Shown piece after piece: positions 34,022 to 42,116 of a stretch of 64,000 bases of DNA. The notes under the pieces were generated by a model. The model was not told the origin of the DNA, ran no database searches, and was given only the letters and a program-made list of their open reading frames with translations. Source of the stretch: CAIVVT01 sp052145115 (GTDB lineage Bacteria > Acidobacteriota > Terriglobia > Bryobacterales > Bryobacteraceae); contig JBKQPG010000028.1 in assembly GCA_052145115.1 (NCBI GenBank), positions 62,001-126,000 of the forward strand, given 5' to 3'. Numbering within the stretch: position 1 is the stretch's first letter; each line of letters opens with the position of its first letter. The position numbers and the translations under genes are program-made.

Positions 34022-36838
34022 TTACTCCGAAATGACGCTGAAGGTACCGATCACGCTGCCGGATTGAACAGAGAAGGTGTAGGTCGTCCCGCCGGGGTCG
34101 AGGTACGGGACCGTGAGGTCGATCAGCCAGACGTTGGGGAACGTGACATCGCCCGAGGTGGCCTGATAGGGAGTGTCGAAGGTAGCCGGGCCCCATGCAG
34201 GCGTGGCTGAAGTCTCGGTCACGACCGGCGGGACGTTCACGCCGGCGGGCGCCGGGAAGATCACGCCGCTGTTGTCGACGAAGCGCATGACCAGCGTCTG
34301 GGTGTCGCCCGCGGTGATGCCGTAGGGCAGACCGTCGGAGGCGTCGAAGGCGATCTTGGTCGGGCCCGCGGCGGGCACGGCGTACCAGTAGGGGACGCGG
34401 GCCTGCGGCGTGCTGCCGCCCGAGGCGGTCACGTCGACGAAGCCCTGGTAGACGCCGGGAGTGACAATCGAGGCGGGCATGCTGACGGTGACGTTGGCAG
34501 TCGCCCGAGGCGCCAGGGTGACCGAATCGACCGAAAGAGTCGGCGTGGCCGGAAGCTGGCTCGCATAGGAGTCGGCGTCGAATGTGATGGCCGGGAAGTA
34601 GACCGAGATGGCGCCCGTCCCCCAACTCACGGTGACTGGCGCGGTCGGGGTGGTCGGCAGCACACTCGTCATCCCCTCGAGCGTCAGATTGTAAGTGCCG
34701 GCCGCGGAGCCGACATTCTTCAACGTGATCTGCTGGGTGGTCGCGATGCTGGAGCCGGTGGTACCGAAGCTGATTTTCACGGGGTCGACGGTGATCGTGG
34801 ACTGGACGCCGCGCAACACGTCCAGCGAGCCCGCGCCGGCCGTTTGAACGGGCCAGGTGTTGCCGCCCGGATCGAGCATCGGCGAGGCGGTGTTGACCAC
34901 CAGGGAGCTGTAATCACTGGCCGTGAGGTTGGGCCGCGCCGACATGATGAGGGCCACGGAGCCGGCGGTCAAAGGCGTGCCGAAGCTGGTCCCGTCCCAA
35001 AACAGGTAGCCGAAGACCGAGCACTGGTTGCTTTCGGAGTACAGAAGCGTGTCACTGCAGTAGGCGGTAATGACGGAGTTGCCGGCGGCCACGAGATCGG
35101 GCTTGATGTCGAGGTCGGCGTCGGGGCCTTGGGAGCTGAAAGTCGCGAGCTCGTGCGGACTGCCGGTGACCAGCCCGAACGTGGCCGTCACGGAATACGA
35201 GGGGCCGCCGCTCGTCAGATTGGTGAGCAATGTCTGACCGTCGTTGTAGCCGACGAAAATGGCCGGGAAGTTGGCGATGGTGTAAGGAGTTGCATCGGAG
35301 TCGAGCTCCATGTACACCAGCGAGTTGGGATCGGATAGGTCCGTTGGGGCCGATTCGTTGTAAACGATCAGCGCGCTCGCCCCGGAGGTCACTGCGTTGT
35401 CCACCTTTTGATCGAAAGTGCAGTTGCCGCGCTGGACCACCAGAATCTTGCCGGCGGCGACGCCCGACCGCGGCCACGCGCCGCCGTTGGTGCAGCCCAG
35501 GCCGGTGCTATCCCACGTGGTGACGTTAGCCAGCGGCGCGGTGAGCGCCGGAATCAGGTCGGTATTGTTGTCGGCGGGCAAGGCGTCGATCGGGGTCGTG
35601 ATATTCGAGGCGCTGACGGAGGTGTCGCCGAACAGCGTCGGGCTTTGCTGGGCGCCGACGGCCAGAACGCCGGGGTCCACGGCCGGAGCATTCACGGTGT
35701 AGGCGCCCGGGCCGTCGTTGCCGGCGGCGACGACCAGCACCGTCCCCATCCCGGTCAGAACGGAGATGGTGTCGTTGTACTCCTGGTTTTCAGGATCGGC
35801 GCTGCCGCCATAGTCGGGCGCGCCAAAACTCATGTTGACGACGTTCATGCCATCGGTGGCGCAGTCGTCCAGCGCCGTCAGGATATCGCTATCGGAGAAA
35901 GAACCGTCCAACTGCGAATCGATGTCGTAGACGCCAATCCAGGCGGCGGGCGCCACGCCGCTGAGCGTCATCCCGTTGGGGCTGGCGAGCGTGGCGTCAT
36001 ACACGCCGGACGCGATCGGCACGCCGGCGGCGAGCTGGGCCGTGCCGGTGCCGTGTCCGTCGATGTCCTGAGCGAGCTGCCCGCCGTAGGAGCGGGCGAC
36101 GATGACCTTGCCATTGCCGGACACGAGGGATTGATTATTCGCTACATAGCCCTCTACGCCGCCCGTGTTGTAGTGCGGGAAGCCGGCCGGCGCGGTCATA
36201 CTGGGCGCCTGAAACGCCGGATGCGTGAAGTCGATGCCGGTGTCGATCATGCCGATCTTCACGCCCTGTCCGGCCACGTTCCAACCGGCCGGATTGGACG
36301 GGTTGTAAGTGGCTCCGGGGATGGCGGCCCAGGCCGAATCGATCTGGTGCAAGGCGATGGAGGCGTCGAACTGGGGGTGGTAAATGCGCTCCCGAGCCAC
36401 GCGCTTGACGCCCGGCAGGGCGCGCAGCGCGGCCTCGCGGCCCGGCTGGCCCTCGACCACGACGGCATTAATGGCATAGGAGAGATGCCGGATCGACTTG
36501 AAACCCGAGGCTGTGGCGTGAGTGTCGAACTCGGCCTGTTCACGCTGGATGAGCGTCAGTGCGGCGGCCTGCTCCTGGGGCGTGGGCAGGCCGGCAGCAG
36601 CCGGACCCGAGGCATTCGCGTCCGAGACCAGCCGCCCGAGGGCCGTCTGGCGGCCTGCCACAGCCAGGCCCTTTTGCCGCCCCTCGACCGGCGATATCGC
36701 ATCGTCGGAACTGACCTGATGGTTCAGCTTGGAGAAGACCGGCGCGCTCTGCATTTCGACGACGTACCGGACGGGTTTCTGAGCCTCCGCCAGCAGCGTG
36801 AAGCCGAACAGAAGAATTAAGGAAGTGATGGTTCGCAT
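34022..36838 (-). CDS. Secreted subtilisin-like serine protease (S8) with PA insert
   Basis: 938 residues from MRTITSLILLFGFTLLAEAQ, a good signal peptide; the longer frame upstream is not signal-like. An I9-like propeptide region (YVVEMQSAPVF) is followed by the S8 domain: Asp in KIGMIDTGIDFTHPAF, His in DIDGHGTGTAQLAAG (second His of HGTH replaced by Gly), oxyanion Asn region NVVNMSFGAP, and Ser in WDGTSFGTPLTAGS. A PA domain (GKILVVQRGNCTFDQKVDNA) is inserted before the Ser. C-terminal ~230 residues look like beta-sandwich modules. Probably an extracellular protease. Confidence 0.93.
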   Translation of the reverse strand: MRTITSLILLFGFTLLAEAQKPVRYVVEMQSAPVFSKLNHQVSSDDAISPVEGRQKGLAVAGRQTALGRLVSDANASGPAAAGLPTPQEQAAALTLIQREQAEFDTHATASGFKSIRHLSYAINAVVVEGQPGREAALRALPGVKRVARERIYHPQFDASIALHQIDSAWAAIPGATYNPSNPAGWNVAGQGVKIGMIDTGIDFTHPAFQAPSMTAPAGFPHYNTGGVEGYVANNQSLVSGNGKVIVARSYGGQLAQDIDGHGTGTAQLAAGVPIASGVYDATLASPNGMTLSGVAPAAWIGVYDIDSQLDGSFSDSDILTALDDCATDGMNVVNMSFGAPDYGGSADPENQEYNDTISVLTGMGTVLVVAAGNDGPGAYTVNAPAVDPGVLAVGAQQSPTLFGDTSVSASNITTPIDALPADNNTDLIPALTAPLANVTTWDSTGLGCTNGGAWPRSGVAAGKILVVQRGNCTFDQKVDNAVTSGASALIVYNESAPTDLSDPNSLVYMELDSDATPYTIANFPAIFVGYNDGQTLLTNLTSGGPSYSVTATFGLVTGSPHELATFSSQGPDADLDIKPDLVAAGNSVITAYCSDTLLYSESNQCSVFGYLFWDGTSFGTPLTAGSVALIMSARPNLTASDYSSLVVNTASPMLDPGGNTWPVQTAGAGSLDVLRGVQSTITVDPVKISFGTTGSSIATTQQITLKNVGSAAGTYNLTLEGMTSVLPTTPTAPVTVSWGTGAISVYFPAITFDADSYASQLPATPTLSVDSVTLAPRATANVTVSMPASIVTPGVYQGFVDVTASGGSTPQARVPYWYAVPAAGPTKIAFDASDGLPYGITAGDTQTLVMRFVDNSGVIFPAPAGVNVPPVVTETSATPAWGPATFDTPYQATSGDVTFPNVWLIDLTVPYLDPGGTTYTFSVQSGSVIGTFSVISE

Positions 36839-37150
36839 GGCTGTTGTTTTCTTCACTCGAATGGGCCCGGCCGATCCCGGTCCCGCAACTCTTTCATAAG
36901 CAAGATCGCTGTCGCCGATTATACTCCACGCGCCGCCGGCCGGCACTATCCCGCCACCGGGGCCCAGCCTCGCGCGGCCGCGATGCCCGCCCCTGGCCCG
37001 CGACAATTCCCGAAAGCAGTTTACCTCCGACGGACGGCCAGCGCCACGCCGCGCCGCGCAAGATACGGGCGCAGTCGCCGGACAGGATACAACGCTAGTT
37101 TGGACGCCCGGATCTCGGATCGCGTTACGAGTTGTAAGGCCGCGGGTGCT
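36839..37150. other. 312-bp gap upstream of the subtilase gene
   Basis: No gene seen. On the minus strand a consensus -10 (TATAAT, 36923-36918) lies 80 bp before the protease start, but no good -35 is found 17 bp upstream. The rest is GC-rich without repeats I can detect. Confidence 0.5.
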
Positions 37151-38614
37151 TCAGGCCACCAGGACGCGCGCCGGTTCGAGTTCCGTCGCGGCGCAACCCT
37201 GGAGCAGGCGGGCGACGACGTCAGCGGCGCTGTAGGAGAGGCCCTGTTCAGGGAGGAAGCGGGTCAGCCCGGTCAGATCGTTGCCCGAGGTCACCAGGGC
37301 GCGTTCACGGTAGCCGCCGGGGCGGAGCTGCGGCAGCCCGATGTTGGCCATCAGGGCGTTGCACAGGCACTTGCGGCCGGCGGTGTTTTCGGGCTTGCCG
37401 CCTTTGGCGACGTAGGTGTCGACCGGCTCGGCCGAACAGCGGTAGCCCAGGCCGCCCGAGGCGGTCTTATAGGCCGTGCGCAGGTAGCCGATGTCGCACA
37501 CGCGGCGGCGCGCGCGATACACCTCGGGGTCGGACAACGAATCTTCCAACTCGGTGACCTTGAACGGGAAACTGGTGGGCGAGGCGGCCAGATCGGTGAT
37601 CACGCGGGCGCGGCCCGCGGCCACGGCGGCGAGCAGTTGCGACTTGATCTCTTCGTCCAGGCCCGACTCGGCGCAATAGGCGAAGGGCGTGCCGACCTGG
37701 ACGCCGGCGGCCCCACTGTCGAGAGCTTCAGAGAGCATGTCGGCCGAACCATAGCCGCCGGCCAGCCAGAAGGGCAGCCCGAGCTCGCGGATCTTGGCCA
37801 GATCGACGCGGTCCCGCTCGCCGTAAACGGCTTCGCCTTGCTCGTCGATCACCAGCTTGCCGCGCGGCGGGGCGTTGTGGCCGCCGGCGGTGGGGCCTTC
37901 AATCACGAATCCGTCCACGCGGCCGTCGGCGCGCTTCAACATGACCGAGGCCAACAGGTTAGAGGCGATGATGGCCAGGAACCGGGGCCGGGTCAGCGGC
38001 GGCAGCGGGCATTCCATGTAGTCGCGGGGGACGAAGCGCATGGTGGTGTCGTCGGCCTCGCCGGCACCGTCGACATCGAGCGGGTAGGTGGCGGGCTCAT
38101 GGCGTGCCAGACGGTCCAGGACGCCGGGGATGCGCAAAGGGATGCCGGCGCCCATGAGAACGTAGCTGACGCCGGCCAGCAGGGTCCCATAAAGGGACGC
38201 CAGGTGGGCTAGCTGAACTTTCTCTAAGTAATTGATTCCAATAGCGTTATTATGTCCTTCGCGGGCCAGGAAGACCTCCGCGAAGTTGGCCACGAGGCAC
38301 AGCTCGCGCATTTCGCGCGGGCCGTCCTTGACCTGCATGGGGAGGCTCTTATAAGGCGCCGCCGGGCTCTTGCCGCCCGGGATGTAGAGCCACTGCCAGA
38401 TGCGCTCGGCCAGTCTGGGGAACGGGAAATTGTTGAGTGCGTGGCGCATGCGGCCATCGGGATCGCCGTCCTGCAAGCGCCGGGCGAAGATCGTGTCGAG
38501 GGCGGTGCCGGAGACCACACCGAGCTGTCCGGTGCGGGCCACGGCCCGGGCCAGGCGCCAGTCGGAGACGCCGGCGCCCATGCCACCCTGTATGATTGTC
38601 GGGAGATAGCCCAT
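37151..38614 (-). CDS. Nitronate monooxygenase/2-nitropropane dioxygenase family flavoprotein
   Basis: 487 residues, longer than bacterial nitronate monooxygenases (~320-370). Starts IIQGGMGAGVSDWRLARAVA, the FMN-barrel opening of the family; FVIEGPTAGGHNAPP and FWLAGGYGSADMLSEALDSG, GAAGVQVGTPFAYCAES are the phosphate- and flavin-binding strands. A ~100-residue C-terminal part contains several cysteines (RRVCDIGYL, GYRCSAEP, GRKCLCNALM), as in longer PfaD-like members. FMN-dependent oxidation is expected, substrate unknown. No polyketide or fatty-acid synthase genes are nearby. The A-B-A repeat begins 86 bp upstream. Confidence 0.85.
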   Translation of the reverse strand: MGYLPTIIQGGMGAGVSDWRLARAVARTGQLGVVSGTALDTIFARRLQDGDPDGRMRHALNNFPFPRLAERIWQWLYIPGGKSPAAPYKSLPMQVKDGPREMRELCLVANFAEVFLAREGHNNAIGINYLEKVQLAHLASLYGTLLAGVSYVLMGAGIPLRIPGVLDRLARHEPATYPLDVDGAGEADDTTMRFVPRDYMECPLPPLTRPRFLAIIASNLLASVMLKRADGRVDGFVIEGPTAGGHNAPPRGKLVIDEQGEAVYGERDRVDLAKIRELGLPFWLAGGYGSADMLSEALDSGAAGVQVGTPFAYCAESGLDEEIKSQLLAAVAAGRARVITDLAASPTSFPFKVTELEDSLSDPEVYRARRRVCDIGYLRTAYKTASGGLGYRCSAEPVDTYVAKGGKPENTAGRKCLCNALMANIGLPQLRPGGYRERALVTSGNDLTGLTRFLPEQGLSYSAADVVARLLQGCAATELEPARVLVA

Positions 38615-38699
38615 CCTGCGCCCATCGTTTCACGGTTCACCGGGTCCGATTGTATGATCTTTGTAATAGCTGGCGCGGGGCCCAAAAAACAAGAAATGC

Positions 38700-38851
38700 G
38701 GAACAAAGCCAATTGCCAGTTATTCCATCTAGAATGATCGACTTGGCACCTATCCTTCGATTTCCTGTTCGCTACATATTCAGCATGTCAAAGAACCAGG
38801 ATAGGCAGGCCGTGGGAACGGGCTATCACCCCAGCATAGGCCCGCTGTCAA
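38700..38851 (+). repeat. A repeat, copy 3 (locus 2), diverged
   Basis: Begins GGAACAAAGCC and ends CGCTGTCAA. The middle has drifted (TATCCTTCGATTT for TATCATTCGATTG, TCAAAGAACCAGGAT for TCAAAGAGCAATGAT), but order and spacing of blocks match copies 1 and 2, including GGGCTA(T/C)CACCCC. Confidence 0.8.
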
Positions 38852-38991
38852 ACTGTGGTTTGACCGGGGCGTCGGCAGGTCGAAAGATCCGGCGCTGAAG
38901 ATGGAACCGGGCTGGGGGGGACCAAGCGTCGGCACGAATGCGACGCGGCAGACAGGATTGTCTGCGCCACGATGCAAAAACACGTTTTTGG
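38852..38991 (+). repeat. B spacer (locus 2)
   Basis: Strongly similar to 8111-8257: TGGTTTGACCGGGGCGTCG, AGGTCGAAAGA, GGCGCTGAAGATGGAA, CGTCGGCACGAATGC, TGTCTGCGCCACGATGCA and AAAAACAC are shared in order. Includes the hairpin CAGACAGGATTGTCTG. B is better conserved between loci than A. Confidence 0.9.
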
Positions 38992-39144
38992 AGGAACAAA
39001 GCTAAATATCAACTTTGCTTTTTAGATCCAAAGACTTAGAAGGCTATCTTTCGGACAGGCATTCGCCCGTTATTCGGTTTTCAAAGAACGCTTTTGTTAG
39101 CCCGCAAATGCGGACTCCCTGATTGATGCTACGCCCGCTGTCAA
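38992..39144 (+). repeat. A repeat, copy 4 (locus 2), diverged
   Basis: Starts AGGAACAAAGCTAAATATC and ends CCGCTGTCAA, offset 293 bp from copy 3. Shares GGCTATCTTTCG and CGTTATTCGGTTTTCAAAGA blocks; the GGGCTACCACC segment is lost. Confidence 0.8.
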
Positions 39145-39223
39145 GCGCCGCTAAGGCAGCGCCAGCGCAGCCCGCCGCAGGCCTTGCACGGCATGAAGGG
39201 TGAGGTCCGCTCGGGTGGCGGCG

Positions 39224-40177
39224 CTACTCCTCGGCGCCGCTGACGTCCTGATAGACCGGAAGGAGGGTAGCTTCATTGGTCAGCGCGGCCGCGATCTGGC
39301 TCTTCACGGCGTTACGCGCGGCATGCAAATTGCAGCCCATGAGGCTGGTCCCCTGCATCTTCGCGCCGAATAGATTGGCCCGGACCAGGACGGCGTCGCG
39401 AAACGACGCGTCGCGCACATCGGCGCCCGTCAGGTCAGCCGCGGTGAGATCGGCGCGGCGGAAGTAGGCGCTTTGCAGGTCGGCCCCGCGCAACGATGCG
39501 CCGCGCAGGTGGGCATCCACGAACTGGGTATTCTGCAACGCGGCGCCGTCCAACAGGGCGCCGTCGAACTGGCTGCCATTGAGGTTGAGCCCGGACAAGT
39601 TCGTGCCGCGCAGGTCAAGCACCTCGTCATCGAGTTCATAGTCCACGCGCCGCCGTCCCAGCAGGGTAAAAATCGTTGCGACCTCAACCGGAACGGATCC
39701 GGCGGGACCGGCGGCCTTGGTCCGGACATAGGTGCAGAAGACCTGCATCACGGACCAGTGGTCGCGGGGCGAATCGGCCGCAATCCGCGCCAGCGCGTAG
39801 ATGCCACCCAGGCGCACCTCGCTTTTGTCATCGCCGAAGCGCTCGATGGCCTCATTGAAGCGGTCGGTCAACTGGCCCTCCTGGGCCAGCCGCGTGTTCC
39901 TCCAGGTGAAATACAGCCCCAGCAGCAGGATCGCGCCGCCGAGAAGCTGCACGACGTTCTTGGTGATCTCGTTCTCAAGAGTGATCCGATCCTTCACATC
40001 GTGGATTCCGGCGATCTGGGCCCGCCAGACCGGAATGCGAGCGGCGAGCCAGATGACCACGGCGAGCGATGCCACAGCCAGCAGCGAGGACAGCACGGAA
40101 AGCAGGAGCCGGCGCATGTGCGCCGCCCGCCGCCGCCATTTTTTCGATTTCGCCCAGCGCTTGATTTGTGCGGTCAT
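39224..40177 (-). CDS. Membrane-anchored pentapeptide-repeat protein
   Basis: 317 residues from the ATG at 40177 (a TTG three codons earlier is possible). A basic N-terminus (KRWAKSKKWRRRAAHMRR) precedes two membrane helices (~22-45 and ~70-92). Residues ~95-185 form a helical linker (TDRFNEAIERFGDD, RLGGIYALARIAAD), a combination also seen in other membrane pentapeptide proteins. Residues ~188-285 are pentapeptide repeats of the A(D/N)LxG type (LRGTNLSGLNLNG, GADLQSAYFRRADLTAADLT) making a right-handed quadrilateral helix. Function unknown; possibly a scaffold. It is 15 bp downstream of the double-STAS gene on the same strand. Confidence 0.88.
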   Translation of the reverse strand: MTAQIKRWAKSKKWRRRAAHMRRLLLSVLSSLLAVASLAVVIWLAARIPVWRAQIAGIHDVKDRITLENEITKNVVQLLGGAILLLGLYFTWRNTRLAQEGQLTDRFNEAIERFGDDKSEVRLGGIYALARIAADSPRDHWSVMQVFCTYVRTKAAGPAGSVPVEVATIFTLLGRRRVDYELDDEVLDLRGTNLSGLNLNGSQFDGALLDGAALQNTQFVDAHLRGASLRGADLQSAYFRRADLTAADLTGADVRDASFRDAVLVRANLFGAKMQGTSLMGCNLHAARNAVKSQIAAALTNEATLLPVYQDVSGAEE

Positions 40178-40192
40178 GAAGAGCAATCCGGC

Positions 40193-40915
40193 TCAGTTCA
40201 ACCGGTCTCGTACGGCGATGACGGTCCCGAATGCCGCGAGCGCCGGGTCCAGCGCCGGAAAGCGGCGGATGCGCGCCTCCTGGCATGGCCGCAGCGCCTC
40301 GTCGAGCCGCGCTTCCACGTTGGCCAGAACGAGTTCCCCATCCCGCTCGCGCAATGCCGCCGCGGCCCGCGCGAGCATCGCACAGCCCTCCGGGCTGGCG
40401 CCGAGCAGTTGTGTGCAGAGACAGATCATGTGGTTGCAGCCGGCGGCGGCGGAGTTGATCGCTTCCTCCACGGCGGCGCAACCGTTCTCGGGTGTGAGCG
40501 CGCCCGCAATCTCCAGGACGAGCACGCCGCCATAGGAACGGCGCCAGACCTGCACCGGCGTCGAGCGCCGGTCGTCGAAGTACCGCAGCGCCTCATCCAC
40601 ATCCACAAACACCGGGTAAACCGTGTACAGCTTCGTGAGTCGCAAGAAGTCGGAGAGCTTCCTGCTCAATGCCGCCAGCACCAGCTCCCCGCCCCGGTTG
40701 CGAATCGTCGTAAAGGCGGAAACCAGTTCTCCAACGCCTGACGAATCGAAATAAGAGAGGCCCGAGTTTTCGAGGACCAGCTTTTTATGGCCCTCCCACA
40801 CCAAGTCCCGTACGGCTTCGTGAAACACCAGGGAGCCCTCACCCAGCGAGAGCCTTCCGTCCAGGTCCATGATTGTGACGTCGAGGCTCCGCCGCACCTC
40901 GAATTTCAGCGCCAT
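40193..40915 (-). CDS. Double-STAS anti-sigma-factor antagonist-like protein
   Basis: 240 residues from ATG at 40915. STAS 1 (~1-110) has the anti-anti-sigma hallmark YFDSSGVGEL with the phosphorylatable Ser (S58/S59). STAS 2 (~120-235) keeps the fold (GGVLVLEIAGALTPENG, LVLANVEARLDEAL) but its switch position reads LCTQLLGASPEGC, so it may not be phosphorylated. No partner kinase/phosphatase is adjacent. Upstream promoter spacing predicts a leaderless mRNA. The pentapeptide gene follows and may be co-transcribed. Confidence 0.87.
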   Translation of the reverse strand: MALKFEVRRSLDVTIMDLDGRLSLGEGSLVFHEAVRDLVWEGHKKLVLENSGLSYFDSSGVGELVSAFTTIRNRGGELVLAALSRKLSDFLRLTKLYTVYPVFVDVDEALRYFDDRRSTPVQVWRRSYGGVLVLEIAGALTPENGCAAVEEAINSAAAGCNHMICLCTQLLGASPEGCAMLARAAAALRERDGELVLANVEARLDEALRPCQEARIRRFPALDPALAAFGTVIAVRDRLN

Positions 40916-40921
40916 AGGGCG

Positions 40922-40950
40922 ATTATGCGTCAACTGTGTGGGCCGAACAA
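40922..40950 (-). promoter_or_regulatory. Promoter of the STAS gene, predicted leaderless
   Basis: Minus strand: -35 TTGTTC (40950-40945), 17-bp spacer, -10 CATAAT (40927-40922). Six bases separate the -10 from the ATG at 40915, so the expected +1 is the A of the start codon. Confidence 0.6.
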
Positions 40951-41112
40951 GAGTTGACCTCAAAGTACAGAACAAGCGCGGCGTGACTCGACCACGGGGC
41001 GTCAATCGGGCCTTCTGGTGGATTTCCACTCATTGCCTCTTGGAAATCTGAAGTCGCCTAACTCCAGCTCCCTAAACCGTCAACTTGTGGACAACGTCTT
41101 GAGATTTCGCAC

Positions 41113-41517
41113 CTAGGTCTCTTCGCCGCTCCCGGCCGCCTGCGCCTCAGCGCCCAATTCCGCGTCATCGGGCGGCGCCAGAACGGCCCGCGCATCGGCT
41201 TCGTTGTCCGCCGCCACCATCACGAAGTACACGCCCTGATTGGAAATGTCCTTTCCAGCCCGGACGGCGTAGGGGATGGCCGCGCTGTCCAGCAGGCCGC
41301 TGACCAGCGAGATCTCGACCCAGTCGCCGGTTTCCAGAACCGTCACCAGTTCGATGGCGCCAGCCGCCGGCCCGGCCTGCTTTCTGGCCGGATCGTCGGC
41401 CGTCAACGGAACCAGGCAATCGGCGCATTCCGTAAATCCTGGGCGATATTCGACGCCGCATTGTGGGCAATACAGGGTGCACCTCCAGGCGCTGACGCTG
41501 GCATCATAGCAAGCCAT
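41113..41517 (-). CDS. Zinc-ribbon protein with DUF2007-like signal-transducing domain
   Basis: 134 residues from ATG at 41517. A zinc ribbon is formed by C17/C20 (LYCPQCG) and C31/C34 (ECADC). Residues ~55-110 resemble the PII-like DUF2007 domain (ELVTVLETGDWVEISLVSGL, AIPYAVRAGKD, YFVMVAADNEADARAVL). The first 14 residues do not look like the family, which normally begins near the YCPQCG motif. TGGAGGTG lies ~6 nt before a CTG (41475-41473) that would give that N-terminus, so the true start may be this CTG. Divergent from the 183-aa unknown gene. Confidence 0.75.
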   Translation of the reverse strand: MACYDASVSAWRCTLYCPQCGVEYRPGFTECADCLVPLTADDPARKQAGPAAGAIELVTVLETGDWVEISLVSGLLDSAAIPYAVRAGKDISNQGVYFVMVAADNEADARAVLAPPDDAELGAEAQAAGSGEET

Positions 41518-41554
41518 GGCGCGGGGCGTGCGGCGCGGGTTTAGCATAAGAGCC

Positions 41555-42106
41555 ATGGACCTGGCCTGGTGCTCTCCTCCAGTCGCTGAGCTTCTCGCGC
41601 TCGCGGATCATGGCGAACGCCCCATCGGCCTGCTTTCGCCGCGCCGCGTGACGCCGCCGCAGGCCGCCGGCCTGCTGGCCGCGGCCGATCCCGCGAAGTG
41701 GTTTCAAGGCGCCCGTTCGCCGCACGGCGCCATGGCCGGGCTGTGGCTGTACTTCGGCTCCTACGACGACGCCCATCATCTCGCCCAGGAGCTTGACACG
41801 CCCGAGGGCAGCTACTGGCACGGCATTGCCCATCGTCTCGAGCCGGATGAGGGGAATTCCAATTACTGGCTGCAGCGCGCCGGGCCGCACCCGATCCACG
41901 GCCCGCTGCTGGCCGAGGCGCGCACGATCGTCGACGCCCGGCCGGGGTGCGGGCTGGAACTCGGCCCGCAGTGGGATCCCGAGCGCTTCACCGCCTTCTG
42001 CGAGCACGCCCGGCGCCGGCCCGGCTCGGCGGCGGAGCAGGCCGCCAGCCTGATTCAACACGCCGAATGGCGTCTTTTGTTCGCCTGGTGCGGCATGCGA
42101 CCATGA
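41555..42106 (+). CDS. Conserved-looking hypothetical protein
   Basis: 183 residues from MDLAWCSPPVAE; the in-frame ATG at 41516 is less likely since it overlaps the divergent gene. Cytosolic, rich in Trp, Tyr and His: GLWLYFGSYDDAHHLAQEL, GSYWHGIAHRLEPDEGNSNY, WLQRAGPHPIHGP. The dense aromatic/His pattern suggests a conserved folded domain with possible metal or ligand site, but I recognise no named family. The efflux adaptor gene follows after 10 bp, so it is likely co-transcribed. Confidence 0.7.
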   Translation: MDLAWCSPPVAELLALADHGERPIGLLSPRRVTPPQAAGLLAAADPAKWFQGARSPHGAMAGLWLYFGSYDDAHHLAQELDTPEGSYWHGIAHRLEPDEGNSNYWLQRAGPHPIHGPLLAEARTIVDARPGCGLELGPQWDPERFTAFCEHARRRPGSAAEQAASLIQHAEWRLLFAWCGMRP

Positions 42107-42116
42107 AAGCAGTGTC

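Larger units (their letters stand above)
38615..39223. other. Gene-free stretch with second A-B-A repeat
   Basis: No gene seen across 609 bp. It holds the A-B-A composite repeat at 38700-39144, flanked by the start of the nitronate monooxygenase gene and the end of the pentapeptide gene. The A parts are AT-rich compared with the neighbours. Confidence 0.6.
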
